Shown: positions 21,140 to 31,899 of the stretch, in pieces
Position numbering within the stretch: the first letter of the stretch is position 1
Layout of the letters: the number at the start of each line of letters is the position of its first letter
Assembly: GCA_027924585.1 (NCBI GenBank)
Contig: BSBM01000877.1
Coordinates: forward strand, 3,845,501 to 3,909,500
Direction: 5' to 3'
Source of the DNA: Larix kaempferi
Lineage: Eukaryota; Streptophyta; Pinopsida; Pinales; Pinaceae
Length of the DNA: 64,000 nt
Notes under the pieces: model-generated
What the model was told of the DNA's origin: nothing
The model's database searches: none
Seen by the model: only the letters and a program-made list of their open reading frames with translations
Translations under genes and position numbers: made by a program

Positions 21140-24100
21140 ATGAAATCCATAACTTGGAACATTAGAGGTATCAACGACAAGACCAAGCAGAGAATCTTTT
21201 GAAATAAAATTATGGAGGAAAAACATACGTTAATCATCATTTAGGAAACTAAATGATTATGGGAACTTTTAACTAAAATAACATAGAGTATCTAGAAAAA
21301 ATGTGACTCAATGGTCATAGATGCAAGAGGAATGGAAAGAGGCTTGTCCATTCTCTAGAATCCCTAATAATTTGAACCCACAAACATTTTCTCAACTACT
21401 AATATTTTATATACCAAATTCTACCTGGTGGGGACTTCCCCCTCAGGATTTGTCACTAATGTATATGGTCCATAGGCATTGCAAAAGAAACTCATATTTC
21501 TCAATAGCCTTAGAAAGTTGCAAAGCATAACTGGCAATCATCACTGGATAATCATTGGAGATTTTAACATAATTACCACTTTGGAGGGAAAACGAGGGGG
21601 AATTTGCAAGATGGATGCAGACAACTCAAGGCTCGAATAATTACTTCAAGAACTCAACTTGGTAGATATAAAAAACTTAAAAGATATTCAAAATTGGAAC
21701 AACAAGAGAGAATTCCTAAACCAATTGCTTCGCGATTGGTCTATTTTCTGCTATATGGATCCTAAATGCTTAAGGTATTGACTATGGATTCCTTCATTCT
21801 ACCATGTGCTGGATAAGATCATCGACCAGTCAAGCTTACATTAGGCTTAAGGGAGGCACCGACCAAGATACCTTTCCACTTTGATAAATTTTGGCTCGAC
21901 CATCCAAATTTCCAGAATAATATAGCCACCTAGTGGGTGGAGGATGCAATTAATAGGTGAATGATTATGTACAGATTTCAATAACACCTAAAGAACCTTA
22001 AAATCCAGCTAAAGCGATGCAATAAAGAGGTTTTTTTGAGAGATATTCTAGGAACAAAAGGAACTAGAAAGCAAAATCGAGGAACTTCAACATCGAGTCA
22101 TTCAAGAAGGGTACACTGAGTCACTTCAAGAAGAAGAGTCCAACATCCAAATTTATATGGAAACCAAAAATAAACAAGAGGAAATTCTATGGAAGCAAAA
22201 ATCTAGAGTCAAATGGATAAAAAAAGGAGAGAGGAACACTAAATTCTTCCACCAATCCATAATACAACATAAACACAACAACCATATCACTAATCTCAAG
22301 CACTCATAGGGAAACATACTCATCACCAATCACCAAGGGAGACATGGAAAATGAACTGACTATGTACTATCACACACTGCTTAGTGATCCATGTGGGGGA
22401 AGATACACAACCATTCAGTCAAGCATACAACATATACCAAAGATAGTAATAGAAGAGAAAAATGATAGCTTGATGAGAGATATCACAATGGAAGAGGTGG
22501 AGCAAGTTGTAAAATACATGTTGAATCAGAAATCCCCAAGACCAAATGGATTCACCAATGAATTGTTTCACAATTACTGGATACTGATAAAAAATGATGT
22601 GTGGTGGGTAGTGGAGGAATCTAGATTCAAGACCTCCATGTTACCAACTCTCAACTCTACCTTCCTCACCTTAATTCCCAAGGATACTCAAGAAAACCAA
22701 ATAAGCAAGTTTCGATCAAATGCGCTATACAAATTCATTTATAAATCTATTACTAAGGTAATTTATAATCACCTTAAACCCTTAATGCCAGCCCTCATCT
22801 CAGCTGAGAAAACAAGTTCTGTAGAAGGTCAACAAATCCTCGATGACATCATCTCATCTCATGAAAGCATCTATTCCATCAAAGTTCTTAAATTTCTAGG
22901 CATGCTCCTTGAACTTGATCTTTCTAAAGCTTTTGACAAACTCATCTAGACTTATATCAGACATATTCTCATTGCTTTTGGTTTCTCCACATCCTGGACA
23001 AACTGGATCTTTGCACTTAGTTCCTCAACCTTCTTCTCTATCCTTGTCAATGGTTCTCCTTCTTCTACCTTCTCCCATTGCAGAGGAATCATATAGGGAG
23101 ATACTCTCTTCCCCTTCCTCTTTATCCTCATGGAAGAAGGCCTTGGTTGATTCCTTCCAGTTGTTGTCTACTTTGAATAGATCAAAGACTTAAGACCACA
23201 TTATGAGAATCTTGCCACTTCCCACTTACAGTTCATTGATGATACCATGCTTATAGGGGTTCCTACGGTTAGAGAATCCAAATATTTTAAATGAATTCTA
23301 AAAATTTTCTCTGAAGCCTTTGGAACTGAAATTAACCTTGACAAATCCCACATCTGCTTTCTCAACACTACGCCCTTTGTTCAGACTCATATCTCTCACA
23401 TTTTGGGGTTCCGGTGAGGCTCCCTTCTATCCAAATACCTATGGGATCCTCTAATTGAAATTTCCCTCCGTAACATCTCCTAGGAAGAGTTAGTCTCCAA
23501 ACTTGAACAAAAGTTGTCCAACTGGACCTTTAGAACTCTCAACTTCCCTAGTTGACTTATCTTGTTGAAATATGTACTTCAATCAATGTTTTTTTTTTTA
23601 TCTCTTTTCAATTCTTGTTGCCCCCAAGGCTATTCTTTAATCCATTCAAAACCTTTAGTGTAATTTTCTATGGGGAGGGAATAACATCAAACATAAGTGG
23701 GTAATTATTGCTAGGGAAAAAGTCTATAGGCCCAAATTGGTAGGGGATCTTGTCTTGCGATACCTAGAAGTGGAAAGTGAGGTTTTAGGACCTAAATTAT
23801 GGTTGAGATGGCTTAATACTAGGGATGAACATTGGAGCAAGCTATGGAACCAAAATTATGCTCCAAGAATTCATAATCAATAGCTTATTAGGTTAGAGGG
23901 AACAATAAAAGGATCTCTTATATGGAATAATTCCTTTTAGAATAAACCCATCATTCAAAAAAAAAAAATTGGGAGATACCGGATGTTCACTCAACATTAT
24001 TCTAGGATGATGCATGGCATCAAATCCCATGATTATCAAATAACTTGGACTTGCAATCTCTCAGAAATTTGGGTGGCACATTACTAGGACACACATCAAA

Positions 24101-25090
24101 AAGAAATTTGGGTGGCACAATGTCTTCCTTGATAATGGAAGAATTTGGGTGGAAAATTACTAGGACACACATAAAAAATAAGGCATATGGCAAACTAGCT
24201 TCCCAAGGAAAAGTGGTTTCCCTTCCCCCCCAATGTTGATCAACACATATTGTGGACTTATATGAAATATTGAAAATTTAAAATCATTAATGGATCAGAT
24301 AAGCTCAGATGGGGGCACAGATCCCGGGGAACCTTTAATATCAAATATGTCTATCTTAAATCCTATGGAATCAACATGGAATCAGAGCCTTAAATATGGC
24401 AACAAATATTGCGGAAAAACTATGGCCTAAAGTTTCCACATTATTTGAATGATAGAAAGGGAAAAAATCCTAACATGGGATCAAATTAGGAAAACAAGTT
24501 TTCGAGGACCATCCATATTCCCACTCTACCAAGTTCAAGAGGTATCCATGGAAAATATCCTCAACCAATATATTTAATACTCCATCATTTGGGATAAAGG
24601 GGCCATTCTCTTTAGGAAATCAGGCTGGAATCGTGATAGCATCAAAATCCTTTTGGAAGGATGGTGAAGGAGTTTTTCCCAGGCTTTCTCCTTTGGGAAA
24701 TTTGGAAAGAACGAAATTGGAGGATCTTTAAGGATTAAGAACAACAATGAGATCAGATATGGATAATAATTAAAAAGGACATTGTGAATCTCTCAACCTT
24801 ACTCCTTGGTCTGAAGAAGAGAGCTCTAAAAATGGGAAAGAATGGGAAATAATCACTCATTCTCCATCAACTAGGATTCAATTCAAATTTGATTCACCTC
24901 ACTTCAAAGGTCTCTAAACCATTAGTTACCAACCCAACTTCTTGGGAAACTCCACCAGAAGGATTCATAAAAAAAAACTTGGATGGAGCCTCTCGATGTA
25001 ATCTTGGGACAAGTTATCTAAGGGGAGTCTTCAAGAACAAACTTGGGTAGATCATTGGAGTTTATGCAAGAGATCTAGGAATCAATTTTA
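21140..25090 (+). pseudogene. LINE ORF2: endonuclease, RT, partial RNase H (decayed)
   Basis: ORF2 nicks target DNA and reverse-transcribes the LINE RNA. From ATG 21140 the APE-type endonuclease starts MKSITWNIRGINDKTKQR. GDFN of its core is at 21557-21568. The RT has a 201-codon open stretch (22344-22949) with NQKSPRPNGFTNELFHNYW, FRSNALYKFIYK and LELDLSKAFDKL. SPSSTF and then RGI follow (about 23060-23090). The catalytic box QFIDDTM lies at about 23230-23250 in another frame. Around 24675-24740 FLLWEIWKERNWRIF marks the C-terminal region. At 24975 LDGASRCNLGT starts an RNase H domain that ends abruptly. Many stops and frameshifts are present. Confidence 0.8.
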
Positions 25091-25095
25091 AGAGC

Positions 25096-25976
25096 CCCCC
25101 CTAAATTTCTATGTATAATAAATGGGTGAATCCCCATGATATATAGGAAAATATGAAGTCTATTTTATCAATGTTATATTATGTATATATAATTTTTTTG
25201 CGAATCTCTCATTGAATTATATGATCTTTTAAAATCTTGGCAAATATTTTACTAAATTATAAAACCTTCTAAGATCCTGGTGAATCTTTCACCAAATTAT
25301 AAAATTGTGTAAAGTCTTGGCAAATCTTTTACTAAATTATAAAATCTTGTGAATTCTTGGTGGATTTTTTGATAAAGTATAAAACCATATATAGTAATAA
25401 GAAAATATATACAAAAAATACTAAATAGGAGATAAATCTTACTAAACGATCACATAACAAGCCCTCTTTTGATGGTAGTTTGGTACCTCACCCTAACTAT
25501 TGCAGTACATATAAATTCACCATACTCTAAGAATATTTTTGGAAAACAACAATGAAAATTCTCATCACCATGAATAATAGAATCAATGTTAATATGAGGG
25601 CCCACCAACACGTCGATCCTTATTTAGCTCTCCATGCTATTACAAGGGCCCACCAACACCTCATTTATGCACACACCTTACCAAAGATAATTTTAAGAGA
25701 GCAATACCAATGCATATAGGTATGTTTTTAATGAATCACAAATGTTGGAGAATCTTAGCAAGAAACTAACAGCTTGCCTTATGTATCTTAATTCATCCCA
25801 AGACATTCCTACACACTGAATTTTGGAAGAGTTAGTGAAATAACTCACAGTATCATCTTCTAACATAACATCATATACACCATTCTACATGGAATCCAGA
25901 AAAATAGAGTTAAGCATTTCATACCTTCTTTGATGCTTCATATATCCATTTTTCCAACTCTGCAAGTCCATATTTA
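25096..25976. other. Unassigned AT-rich stretch
   Basis: No gene seen. It contains the 40-bp tandem array at 25196-25390 and a short repeated phrase GGGCCCACCAACAC (about 25599 and 25648). In part it may be intron or downstream flank of the SIP1-like pseudo-exon, which reads leftwards into it. Confidence 0.5.
25196..25390. repeat. Five-unit 40-bp tandem repeat
   Basis: The phrase CTTGGCAAATCTTTTACTAA and variants recurs at 25236, 25276, 25316 and 25356, exactly 40 bp apart, with one more degenerate unit starting near 25196. No frame runs through it. Confidence 0.85.
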
Positions 25977-26115
25977 ATGTATTCCCCATTACTAAAAAAG
26001 CAACATTCACGCCGCAACAATAAGCTAACCAACCACAAAATACAATATCAACCCTACAAAATTCCTTTGAGAACCATAAAATTCAATAAACAAAACAAGA
26101 AACATGTCAAAATAC

Positions 26116-26368
26116 CTGAAAACTTGCCCAAAGCAAAAGAAGATGCAAAGACAATGAGATTCTACGTTGCTCCACCCATGGCCTATCCCAGAAAGGAGAA
26201 CACAAACACAAGTAGAGACAAAATGGCATTGGTTATAAGCAATGTCATGGCCCCCTGCAAGCCCAAATATGCGGCTATGGATGAATTCCCAACCCCTAGG
26301 AATGATGCCACAAATACCCACAGGAATGTTATTACCGCATCATTGATCACGAGCTTCACAATCCCCAT
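26116..26368 (-). pseudogene. SIP1-like aquaporin first exon (pseudogene)
   Basis: Small basic intrinsic proteins are aquaporin-family channels of the plant ER membrane. From ATG 26368 the frame reads MGIVKLVINDAVITFLWVF and then LGLQGAMTLLITNAILSLLV. This matches the plant SIP1 N-terminus: Asp-x-Val-Ile-Thr-Phe-Leu-Trp-Val in helix 1 and LG-x-QG before helix 2. A TAG follows at codon 62, then AMGGAT, a second TAG at codon 69, and NLIVFASSFALGKFS. The G-G-A-[ST]-x-N-P box of SIPs is thus degraded to GGAT-stop-NL. The frame meets a good donor, CAG|GTATTT, at 26116/26115. I found no later exon to the left. Both stops make it a pseudogene. Identification is by recognition only. Confidence 0.6.
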
Positions 26369-26420
26369 GTTTCTTGGGAAAAAATTGGATTTGAGGAGAT
26401 GGGATTTAGAATTCCCCTAA

Positions 26421-27723
26421 ATGAAAATGGGTCACAATAAGACTTGATAGTAGATATCAACTACCCTTCTCATGTGGATATTAAGCAACTTGCAAAACAA
26501 GATTCAACCCATAAAATCTAGATGAATGTAACTCTGACTTCGATTTCCATGATCGATAGAAGGCGAAAGAGCCCCTAGCAACTGTCATTTATGGAAATCA
26601 GGGGCGAATGGGAGCTTCTTAGCAATTTTCGTGGGCGAACAACGGTTGAAATCAATTTTTAGAGTGGCGAAATTGTTTTATCTTGCCGCCCGTTTTTAAA
26701 TTCGATGGGGCTAACCTTGTATTAATTAAAAATAAATAAATAAAATGTGGGCTAATCATACCTAATGAGTGTTTAATAAAAAATTATCCCATTAAAAATT
26801 TAAAACCCCTAAATTTATCCCATGGGATAATATTAGCCCCTAAAATTTTCCATTCCATAGGTCTATGTATCACCATTCGTTAAGGGTATTCATGATTGAT
26901 TGTCAAAGGTGACTCCTAAATCATAATTCACATGATCTAAAAAATCCAGCCTGGAACGCCTCTCAGTAAAATCTCAAAGAATTGGATACTAGAGAACAAA
27001 CTTTCTTATATTCGGCTCATCCCTTCTCTCATATATTTGCATGTTCATCACAGAACCAATAAGGTAGAAAATTGTTTAGCGAATGATGGAATTGGAAGAA
27101 ACTCAAACCCACTAGATCTAGATTGGTCTTAGTTGGTCCACTTTGTTCTCAGAGAGGAATGCCTCAAACGTTCAAACAGAGACAATAACTCTCCAGATGG
27201 GGTGATGGGGATGGGAGAGGACGTCCGATGGGAGAGGATGTCTAAAAGGCTAGATGTCACCCCACCATCCCTTGAAAACTACCAAAGGGAACCTTTCCTT
27301 CTGCCTTAAGCCGCTTCTCCCACAGGCCATATGATGATCTCTAAAAATTGTCCTCCGTCGGGTTGTGAAGAGATATAGATGGGGATTTTGCTTAGGAAAG
27401 CTCATCATTGTAGAGAGTAGAAATTCTACAACATCAACAATTCAATCATGGTTTATACTGTGGTTCTAGATTTCTTATAGGTATGGTCACTACTCCGGTT
27501 CATAGCGTCCTCTGTTGATATTGTTGGTCTCATTATTTCTCTTAAATCCCTCGATTAGTCTTGGTTTCATTTCCTGTTTCTTGCAGGGTATGCTATGAGT
27601 GGCTTGCAGCTAGCCTCCCCTCCTGCCGATGTTTTTACAAAGCCTCATTTACAATACTCTCCTTTGCCATCTCCCAACCTCTGCATTTTTGCAGCTACCT
27701 TACTTAAGACCCTGCATCTTCAT
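26421..27723. other. Unassigned stretch, possible old promoter
   Basis: This lies upstream of the SIP1-like exon on its strand and upstream of the decayed gene at 27724 on the other strand. It could hold old promoters for both, but I see no convincing TATA box. It contains GGGAGAGGA phrases at 27210-27240. No retroelement domain was recognised. Confidence 0.4.
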
Positions 27724-28214
27724 ATGGCTCGGGGTGGTAGCGACCGAGGGAAGAAACGAGGGAGGAATGTTGACTCCCAGCCTCATGTTCTTTCTAAATC
27801 TTGAGATATCAAGGAAACCTATAAGCATCTTATCCTAACCAAAATATAGGATGAAATCTCTCAAGAAGAAGAATGGGCCAAAAAAAGTTGGAATCCACTT
27901 CTGCCTCAAAGATAGACATAGATCTGGGTGCCTTGGTTTAGTATCCATGGATCTCATGCACAAGAGATACTAAATATCATTGAACAATGGCTCTACAATG
28001 GAAAATAAATATTTTGCTGAGAAAATTTCAGATAGATAATAAGGAGGAATGCCAAATATCCTCCTAGAAATGGATGACATTCACACCAAGAACATGAAAA
28101 TCTAGTAGAAAAACCAACGTATTGAAGTCAAGTTGGACATTATCTTCAAAGCTACTATAAGTTTAGAGTTCACGAGTGAAGACCCCCAACCTTCTAGCAA
28201 AAAGGGAGCATAAA
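27724..28214 (+). pseudogene. Decayed gene of unknown identity
   Basis: From ATGGCTCGG (a good plant start context) the frame reads MARGGSDRGKKRGRN and then, across scattered stops, DIKETYKHLILTKI, DEISQEEEWAKKSWNPLLPQ, WVPWFSIHGSHAQEILNI and IEQWLYNGK. After a frameshift near 28010-28050 another frame gives MPNILLEMDDIHTKNMKI and IEVKLDIIFKATISLEFT, ending SEDPQPSSKKGA and TAA at about 28212-28214. Several stops could derive from CAA, CAG or CGA by C-to-T change. I do not recognise the protein. An AATAAAATG lies near 28440, followed by CCCCAAAAAGG, so the unit could be a retrocopy or a LINE-related ORF. Confidence 0.45.
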
Positions 28215-30244
28215 TAAACTTGATCTTTGATGAAGATGCAGAAGCATAGCTTTAACTTTCCTCAGTTTTTTCAGTTAGACAATCACATGCATGTAAGGTA
28301 TTCATATGTTTTTTTCTTTTCACGTTTCCTATTTCATAGCAGCTTATAAAACCTATAATCAAAACTTGTTATTCTATCTCTGGTCTAATTTCCCAACAAC
28401 TTTAAAAACTCAACTCAGTAATATTTGTTAATTATTAATAAAATGTCTCATGCCTTACCCCAAAAAGGTACATATAACCATAAATTAGGTATAAACTTAA
28501 TCTTTTTACACTCCTCAATGTCTTTTTGATAATTAGGTAAGTTTATAATTGTGTTATGAGTATTTTGTTTATTATTTATAATTTATTTATTATTTATATA
28601 AATGGAAAATATAATTAATAAATTTGTTAGTTTTTTTTTAATTGGTATTGTTTTAGGATAAAAAATGTGAGAATTTTTTGTATTTAAAAAAAAAAATTAT
28701 GGAAGACTTTTGGTTTTGGAAAAGTGTAGACCTTTTTACAACTTTATGTTTAATTTTAATTCTATGTTAATAATTTTTGAGTTAATTTTGTTAATTTGTC
28801 ATCATATTTATCAATTTTTTAGGATAGTGAGAATGTTTTAAACACTTACAAATGATAATAAGATTTACATATATAATAAATTCATATTTATCAATTTTTG
28901 AGGATAGTGAGAATGTTTTAAACACTTACAAATGATAATAAGATTTACACATATAATAAATTCAAAGGTTAGGATGATTAGGAAAGTTAGTACTATAGAA
29001 AATATTCTAAATTATTTTTTTATGTGAGTGCAAGTAAAATATTTTATGAAAAATATATTTTCATCTTCAACTTTCTTAGTGTTATAAGGATGACATATTT
29101 GATCTTCTAAATTAGGGTTGATCACCTCTTTATAATTTCTTAATTTTCACTTATCCTCTACCTCTTCTTCATGATTTAGCCAAGACTAAGTATCTTTGTG
29201 TGATATTTATTTTCATTTGTATAATGTTTTTTTGTTTGCTCAAAATTCTTCGATCAACTTGGCTGGATTTTAAGGTGTCTCGAACCAAATGAACTAACAA
29301 AAATTGACTATTTATATAATATTTTTTGTAAATGTGATTTTATTTTTGCTAATATAAATATTATAATTAATTCATTTCCAATTTTAATCGTTGAGATTCA
29401 TGATTTTAGAACAAGTTATCATTGTGATTTAATTATCACACTTCATTGGAATAATGTTTAGATAGTTAAAATTCATTTTTTTTAATTTTTTTTATATATT
29501 TTAATTCATTAAATTATATTTTCATTGTAATTGGAAAAAGGTGAAAAGATCCATAAATATATTTTTATTAATAAAATAATAATAATTTTCATGTGAGTTA
29601 GAAAGGCAAAAAAAAATATTAAAATTTAAAAATGTGTTAGAGAAAAATAATTTCTCATATCATCTCTTTAATTCAAAATACGATGAACAATGAGTAGTAT
29701 TATACTTTTATGTGGCTTACTATAAGGTTTTGATGGATTTGTTAATTGTCCCATCTTATATATATACTTTAATGAAAGAATATTCTAGTCCTTGTTATAT
29801 ATAACTTTTTAATTGAAGCATATTTTTTAAAATAGTATAATATAAAAGATTTAGCAATAACATATCGTAAAGCCACTAAGTGGGTGTATATGTCACTATT
29901 ATATGTGGTGATAATGGTTGTTTATTAGTATTCTATCTAGTGATGATGAATTCATTTAGTGGTTTGTAGATTCGAAACCCACCAAACAATTGCAACTCTT
30001 TGCACCACCAACTTAAAATGTTCCAATATTATTATATTATATTCATGATATGTACAGAAAAACCCAAAGCAAACCTTCTCAATTATCTTTCAGTTTATTT
30101 AGTTCATGCTTAGTATAATTTAATGTGTAATCTAGCTTATTACCCTAACTCTTACTTACGGGTCACATCACTTTACAACTTTTTTTATTTATTTAAACAA
30201 ATGAAAAGGACATTTCAAGCTTTTATTATAAGTGCTCATCTTTG
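28215..30244. other. AT-rich stretch without genes
   Basis: Very AT-rich with many homopolymer runs. It holds an 80-bp tandem duplication (28803-28962). At about 28470-28535 it resembles the pre-insertion site of the outer gypsy element. No coding or RNA gene seen. Confidence 0.6.
28803..28962. repeat. 80-bp tandem duplication
   Basis: The unit starting CATATTTATCAATTTTT at 28803 is repeated at 28883, nearly identical over 80 bp. Confidence 0.9.
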
Positions 30245-30719
30245 ATGGTGCAACGAAATATTTATTTTTTTAATTTTAATTTTATTTTTTAATGGTTGTG
30301 GCGTAATGAAGTGACTTAAATTAAAATTAAATTATATTAAATATAAGATGATGTTCTTAATTTTTATTTAATATAATAATGATTTTCTACCATACAAAAA
30401 TGTTTTTTTTAATAAATTAGTTTATATTATATTCAGTCAAAAAGGAGATAACAGAGAGGGGTATTAAACTGGTCTCGCATTAAACTAGTCCCCACAAGTC
30501 GTAGTGCAATAGTTTCTTTCGTTTTTGTCCAAATTACAATATGGATATTAACATAAGTAGTAACGTGTTTTATTATATTATTGTAATAAAAAATTACTTG
30601 CTTTTCTAGTTGATAAAAAACCATTCGAACTATGACAAAGAAACTATTTATCCTAATTATCGAATAACTAGAACCGCATGGTTATGGACAGGGGCTTGTT
30701 TTTTTTAGCGAACATGCTA

Positions 30720-31336
30720 CATCTTGAAGAGCATCTTAGTTGTGTTTATGGCCAAGATATTGAACTTTCTATCCAAGCTTGTAAGAGCCTTTATCAAGAG
30801 ATTGAATTTTTTGTTAAGGGTATTAAGCCTGTCATTGAGGGTCTCAAGTTAGGTTTGAAATTCCGGTTCCTTTCTGTCCTACTTAGCTTGATTTTCCATT
30901 AATACCTTACCTAATAGAGTTTTGGTTTGGCAATATAGTAGAACATTTTTAGCATGCTTAGTCTCCCTTGCACAGGAGATTCTAGCATCTTGAACCCAAT
31001 TTTGCATTTCTTGCTACTCTGCTTCAACAAGGAGAGAGTCCTTCTTCCTGCTAACCTAGGCTTCTACCTGCGGTAATTTTCTTTGAATGTTTTCAAGTAT
31101 GCGGAGGTGATAGGTTGTATCTTCCTCCTCAATCTCTTGTTTAACCTTCGACATATGCTCATAACTACATTATGCCTAATTGGAGTCCCCCTCGACCTTC
31201 TATTATAGGCCATGATTGTAGACATGAGAACCAATTTATAACCCAAGGAAGTGAGTGAGGAGATACTAGTATGGTCGAATGTTGACTCTGTCCTCTGCTT
31301 CTCCTTTGGACATGACGACCACCAACATTTCATTTT
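30720..31336 (-). pseudogene. Coiled-coil protein remnant, copy A
   Basis: The frame matches the longer open version in copy B (57339-56902). It includes VQDARISCARETKHAKNVLL and KFNLLIKALTSLDRKFNILA and shares the in-frame TAG (30881-30879) present in copy B at 57066-57064. Copy A has further stops. The upstream frame 31333-31064 (89 codons, basic, with MAYNRRSRGTPIRHNVV) is open here but overlaps in a different frame. Unknown function. Confidence 0.45.
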
Positions 31337-31383
31337 CCTATTGACTGTGATTGCTATCTATGAATTGAGGAGTGGTCAACACT

Positions 31384-31836
31384 TCAACTCCCTTTTGATT
31401 TCTTCCCTGTATTTACCCCCCAAAACTTGTATGTTGCAATCAATATGCCCATAGTGTGGACGCCTTGTCTGCTATCCCTGATATCCCTATTGTTCTCAGA
31501 GCACAAAGGAATGCGAAATCTTAGGCTCGGAGGTTTAATTTTATAGAGTGCCTCTAGGATAAGCTCGCGAGGCTGTTGAGAACTTGGTTTCCTTCCACGA
31601 TCCAAAGAATAAGCATCCTTTCCCATAATGATGAACCATAACATGTTCTCCTCATGATTTACACAACCATTGGAATGATTATCCTTCCTAGTCCCAAAAA
31701 ATTCCTCTTCCGTAAGTGCCTCCATCTCCGGAACCATCTTCTTGGACATCACATCGATTGAGTGAGTGAGAGGAGTGGGTGTCCTCCTCCCACGACAGTT
31801 CCCTCTATTGCATTGCATGGGAAGGTCAACTGCCAT
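31384..31836 (-). pseudogene. Unknown 150-codon frame, copy A
   Basis: The open frame includes IDVMSKKMVPEMEALTEEEF, RKDNHSNGC and ENMLWFIIMGKDAYSLDRGR. The same protein-like sequence recurs in copy B (58018-57758 and on), where a CAA has become TAA after RKASSQ. The frame is conserved over most of its length between two diverged copies, so it was probably coding before duplication. I recognise no domain. It reads towards the coiled-coil frame and could be an upstream exon or the N-terminal part of the same protein. Confidence 0.45.
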
Positions 31837-31899
31837 CCCGAACCTTGGCTACCTACCTTGTCTCTTGGCTACCCTTCGTTCTTCTGACTTAGACGGTAC

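Larger units (their letters stand above)
19590..25090 (+). mobile_element. L1-type plant LINE, 3'-truncated
   Basis: This non-LTR retrotransposon starts somewhere near 19590, where a G-rich leader (GTGGGGAGGAGGGATCCC) precedes ORF1. It runs through ORF1 (19815-20711) and ORF2 (from 21140). Endonuclease, RT, a C-terminal zinc-type region and the first part of RNase H follow in order. Homology stops inside RNase H at about 25090, with no 3' UTR or poly(A), so the 3' end was lost after insertion. The 5' boundary is approximate and no target duplication can be tested. Confidence 0.85.

Noticed and set aside
27595-27640. PADVFTKP peptide as a copia RNase H tail
   Set aside because: Only about eight residues fit and no other copia sequence surrounds it. 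Likely chance.
31251-31454. 67-codon plus-strand frame also found at 57436-57639
   Set aside because: It is antisense to the better-supported minus-strand frames. Similarity only reflects the segment duplication.
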